A stretch of 64,000 nt of DNA from Bremerella sp. TYQ1. GTDB lineage: Bacteria > Planctomycetota > Planctomycetia > Pirellulales > Pirellulaceae. The notes below the pieces were generated by a model. The model saw only the letters and a program-made list of their open reading frames with translations, was not told where the DNA came from and searched no databases. Every line of letters starts with the position of its first letter. Within the stretch, counting starts at the first letter, position 1. Where the stretch lies: positions 2,542,001-2,606,000 of the forward strand of contig NZ_CP083740.1 in NCBI RefSeq assembly GCF_020150455.1, given 5' to 3'. Below are positions 63,643 to 64,000 of the stretch, one piece after another. Position numbers and translations under genes: made by a program.

Positions 63643-64000
63643 ATGTCAAATGTTCTGCGCAAAGCGTTTACCCTGGTCGAACTTCTGGTTGTGATTGCGA
63701 TTATTGGAGTACTGATCGCTCTGCTCTTGCCGGCAGTTCAACAAGCCCGAGAAGCCGCTCGGCGCATGCAATGCAGCAATCACTTAAAACAGATTGCCCT
63801 CGCCGCCCATAGCTACACCGACATTTATGGTGTCTTCCCACACAACAAGCTGCGCAGCGCGAACAACTATCGACAGATCTCGTGGATCGGAAGCATCTTG
63901 CCGCAGCTTGAGCAAGGCGCGGCGTTCGATCAGCTAACGTTTGACAATACCTGCTTCGAGGACGCTTCAGGGCCAGATCTAAATTGGCAAGTCACCGCGG
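63643..64000 (+). CDS. DUF1559-type pseudopilin (3' end cut by window)
   Basis: 119 residues visible. The type IV pilin-like N-terminus is [20 protein letters not shown]; the processing site is expected before the phenylalanine of AFTLVE. The helix continues into [20 protein letters not shown], the start of the DUF1559 family found in many planctomycete paralogues. The protein is probably assembled or anchored at the envelope; its role is not established. The ATG at 63643 has TTGGGG upstream, inside a predicted RNA helix. Confidence 0.92.
   Translation, partial: MSNVLRKAFTLVELLVVIAIIGVLIALLLPAVQQAREAARRMQCSNHLKQIALAAHSYTDIYGVFPHNKLRSANNYRQISWIGSILPQLEQGAAFDQLTFDNTCFEDASGPDLNWQVTA

Overview
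The window looks like chromosomal DNA of a planctomycete, most likely from the Pirellulaceae. This is inferred from the mix of genes: a DUF1559-type pseudopilin with a type IV pilin N-terminus at the right edge, very long TPR proteins, a TPR-ExbB-ExbD-ExbD operon, a giant hook protein, futalosine-type menaquinone genes, and lineage-restricted membrane proteins I cannot name. No tRNA, rRNA, CRISPR array, insertion sequence or prophage was seen.

Region 1 (1-31.5 kb) is mostly a flagellar locus on the minus strand. Read 5' to 3' it runs: TPR membrane protein, FlgN-like protein, histidine kinase, sigma-54 response regulator, then flgB-flgC-fliE-fliF-fliG-fliH-fliI-fliJ-motE-like-fliK-flgD-flgE-flbD-motA-motB-fliL-fliN-fliO-fliP-fliQ-fliR-flhB. 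flhA follows after a break filled by two plus-strand genes, a sulfotransferase and a phospholipase-C-like/DUF4332 protein. Upstream of flgB is a near-consensus -24/-12 (sigma-54) promoter preceded by five 15-bp dyads, so the regulator encoded just upstream probably drives this operon. fliM is absent, and FliN instead carries three FliM-like N-terminal motifs.

Region 2 (31.8-36.6 kb, minus) holds a degenerate alpha/beta-hydrolase, malate dehydrogenase and two overlapping genes for related membrane proteins. Region 3 (37-46.2 kb, plus) holds an ECF sigma factor with a membrane-anchored, MIDAS-less VWA protein, then two TPR proteins and an ExbB-ExbD-ExbD ion-channel module closed by a strong terminator.

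Region 4 (46.2-54.5 kb) holds xerD-like recombinase, galE, a PlsC acyltransferase, a YhaM-like HD nuclease, a degenerate GGDEF protein, and the rpmE-prfA-prmC translation cluster with a clear sigma-70 promoter. Region 5 (54.8-60.7 kb, plus) holds an unusual fusion of a DAACS symporter with a solute-binding protein, then menG-ubiX-ubiA-mqnE for menaquinone. The right end has a secreted protein of unknown role, a small membrane protein, and the pseudopilin behind a leader that can fold over its ribosome binding site.

A 125-126 bp palindromic repeat occurs twice, at 2317-2441 and 60769-60894, both times next to gene ends.
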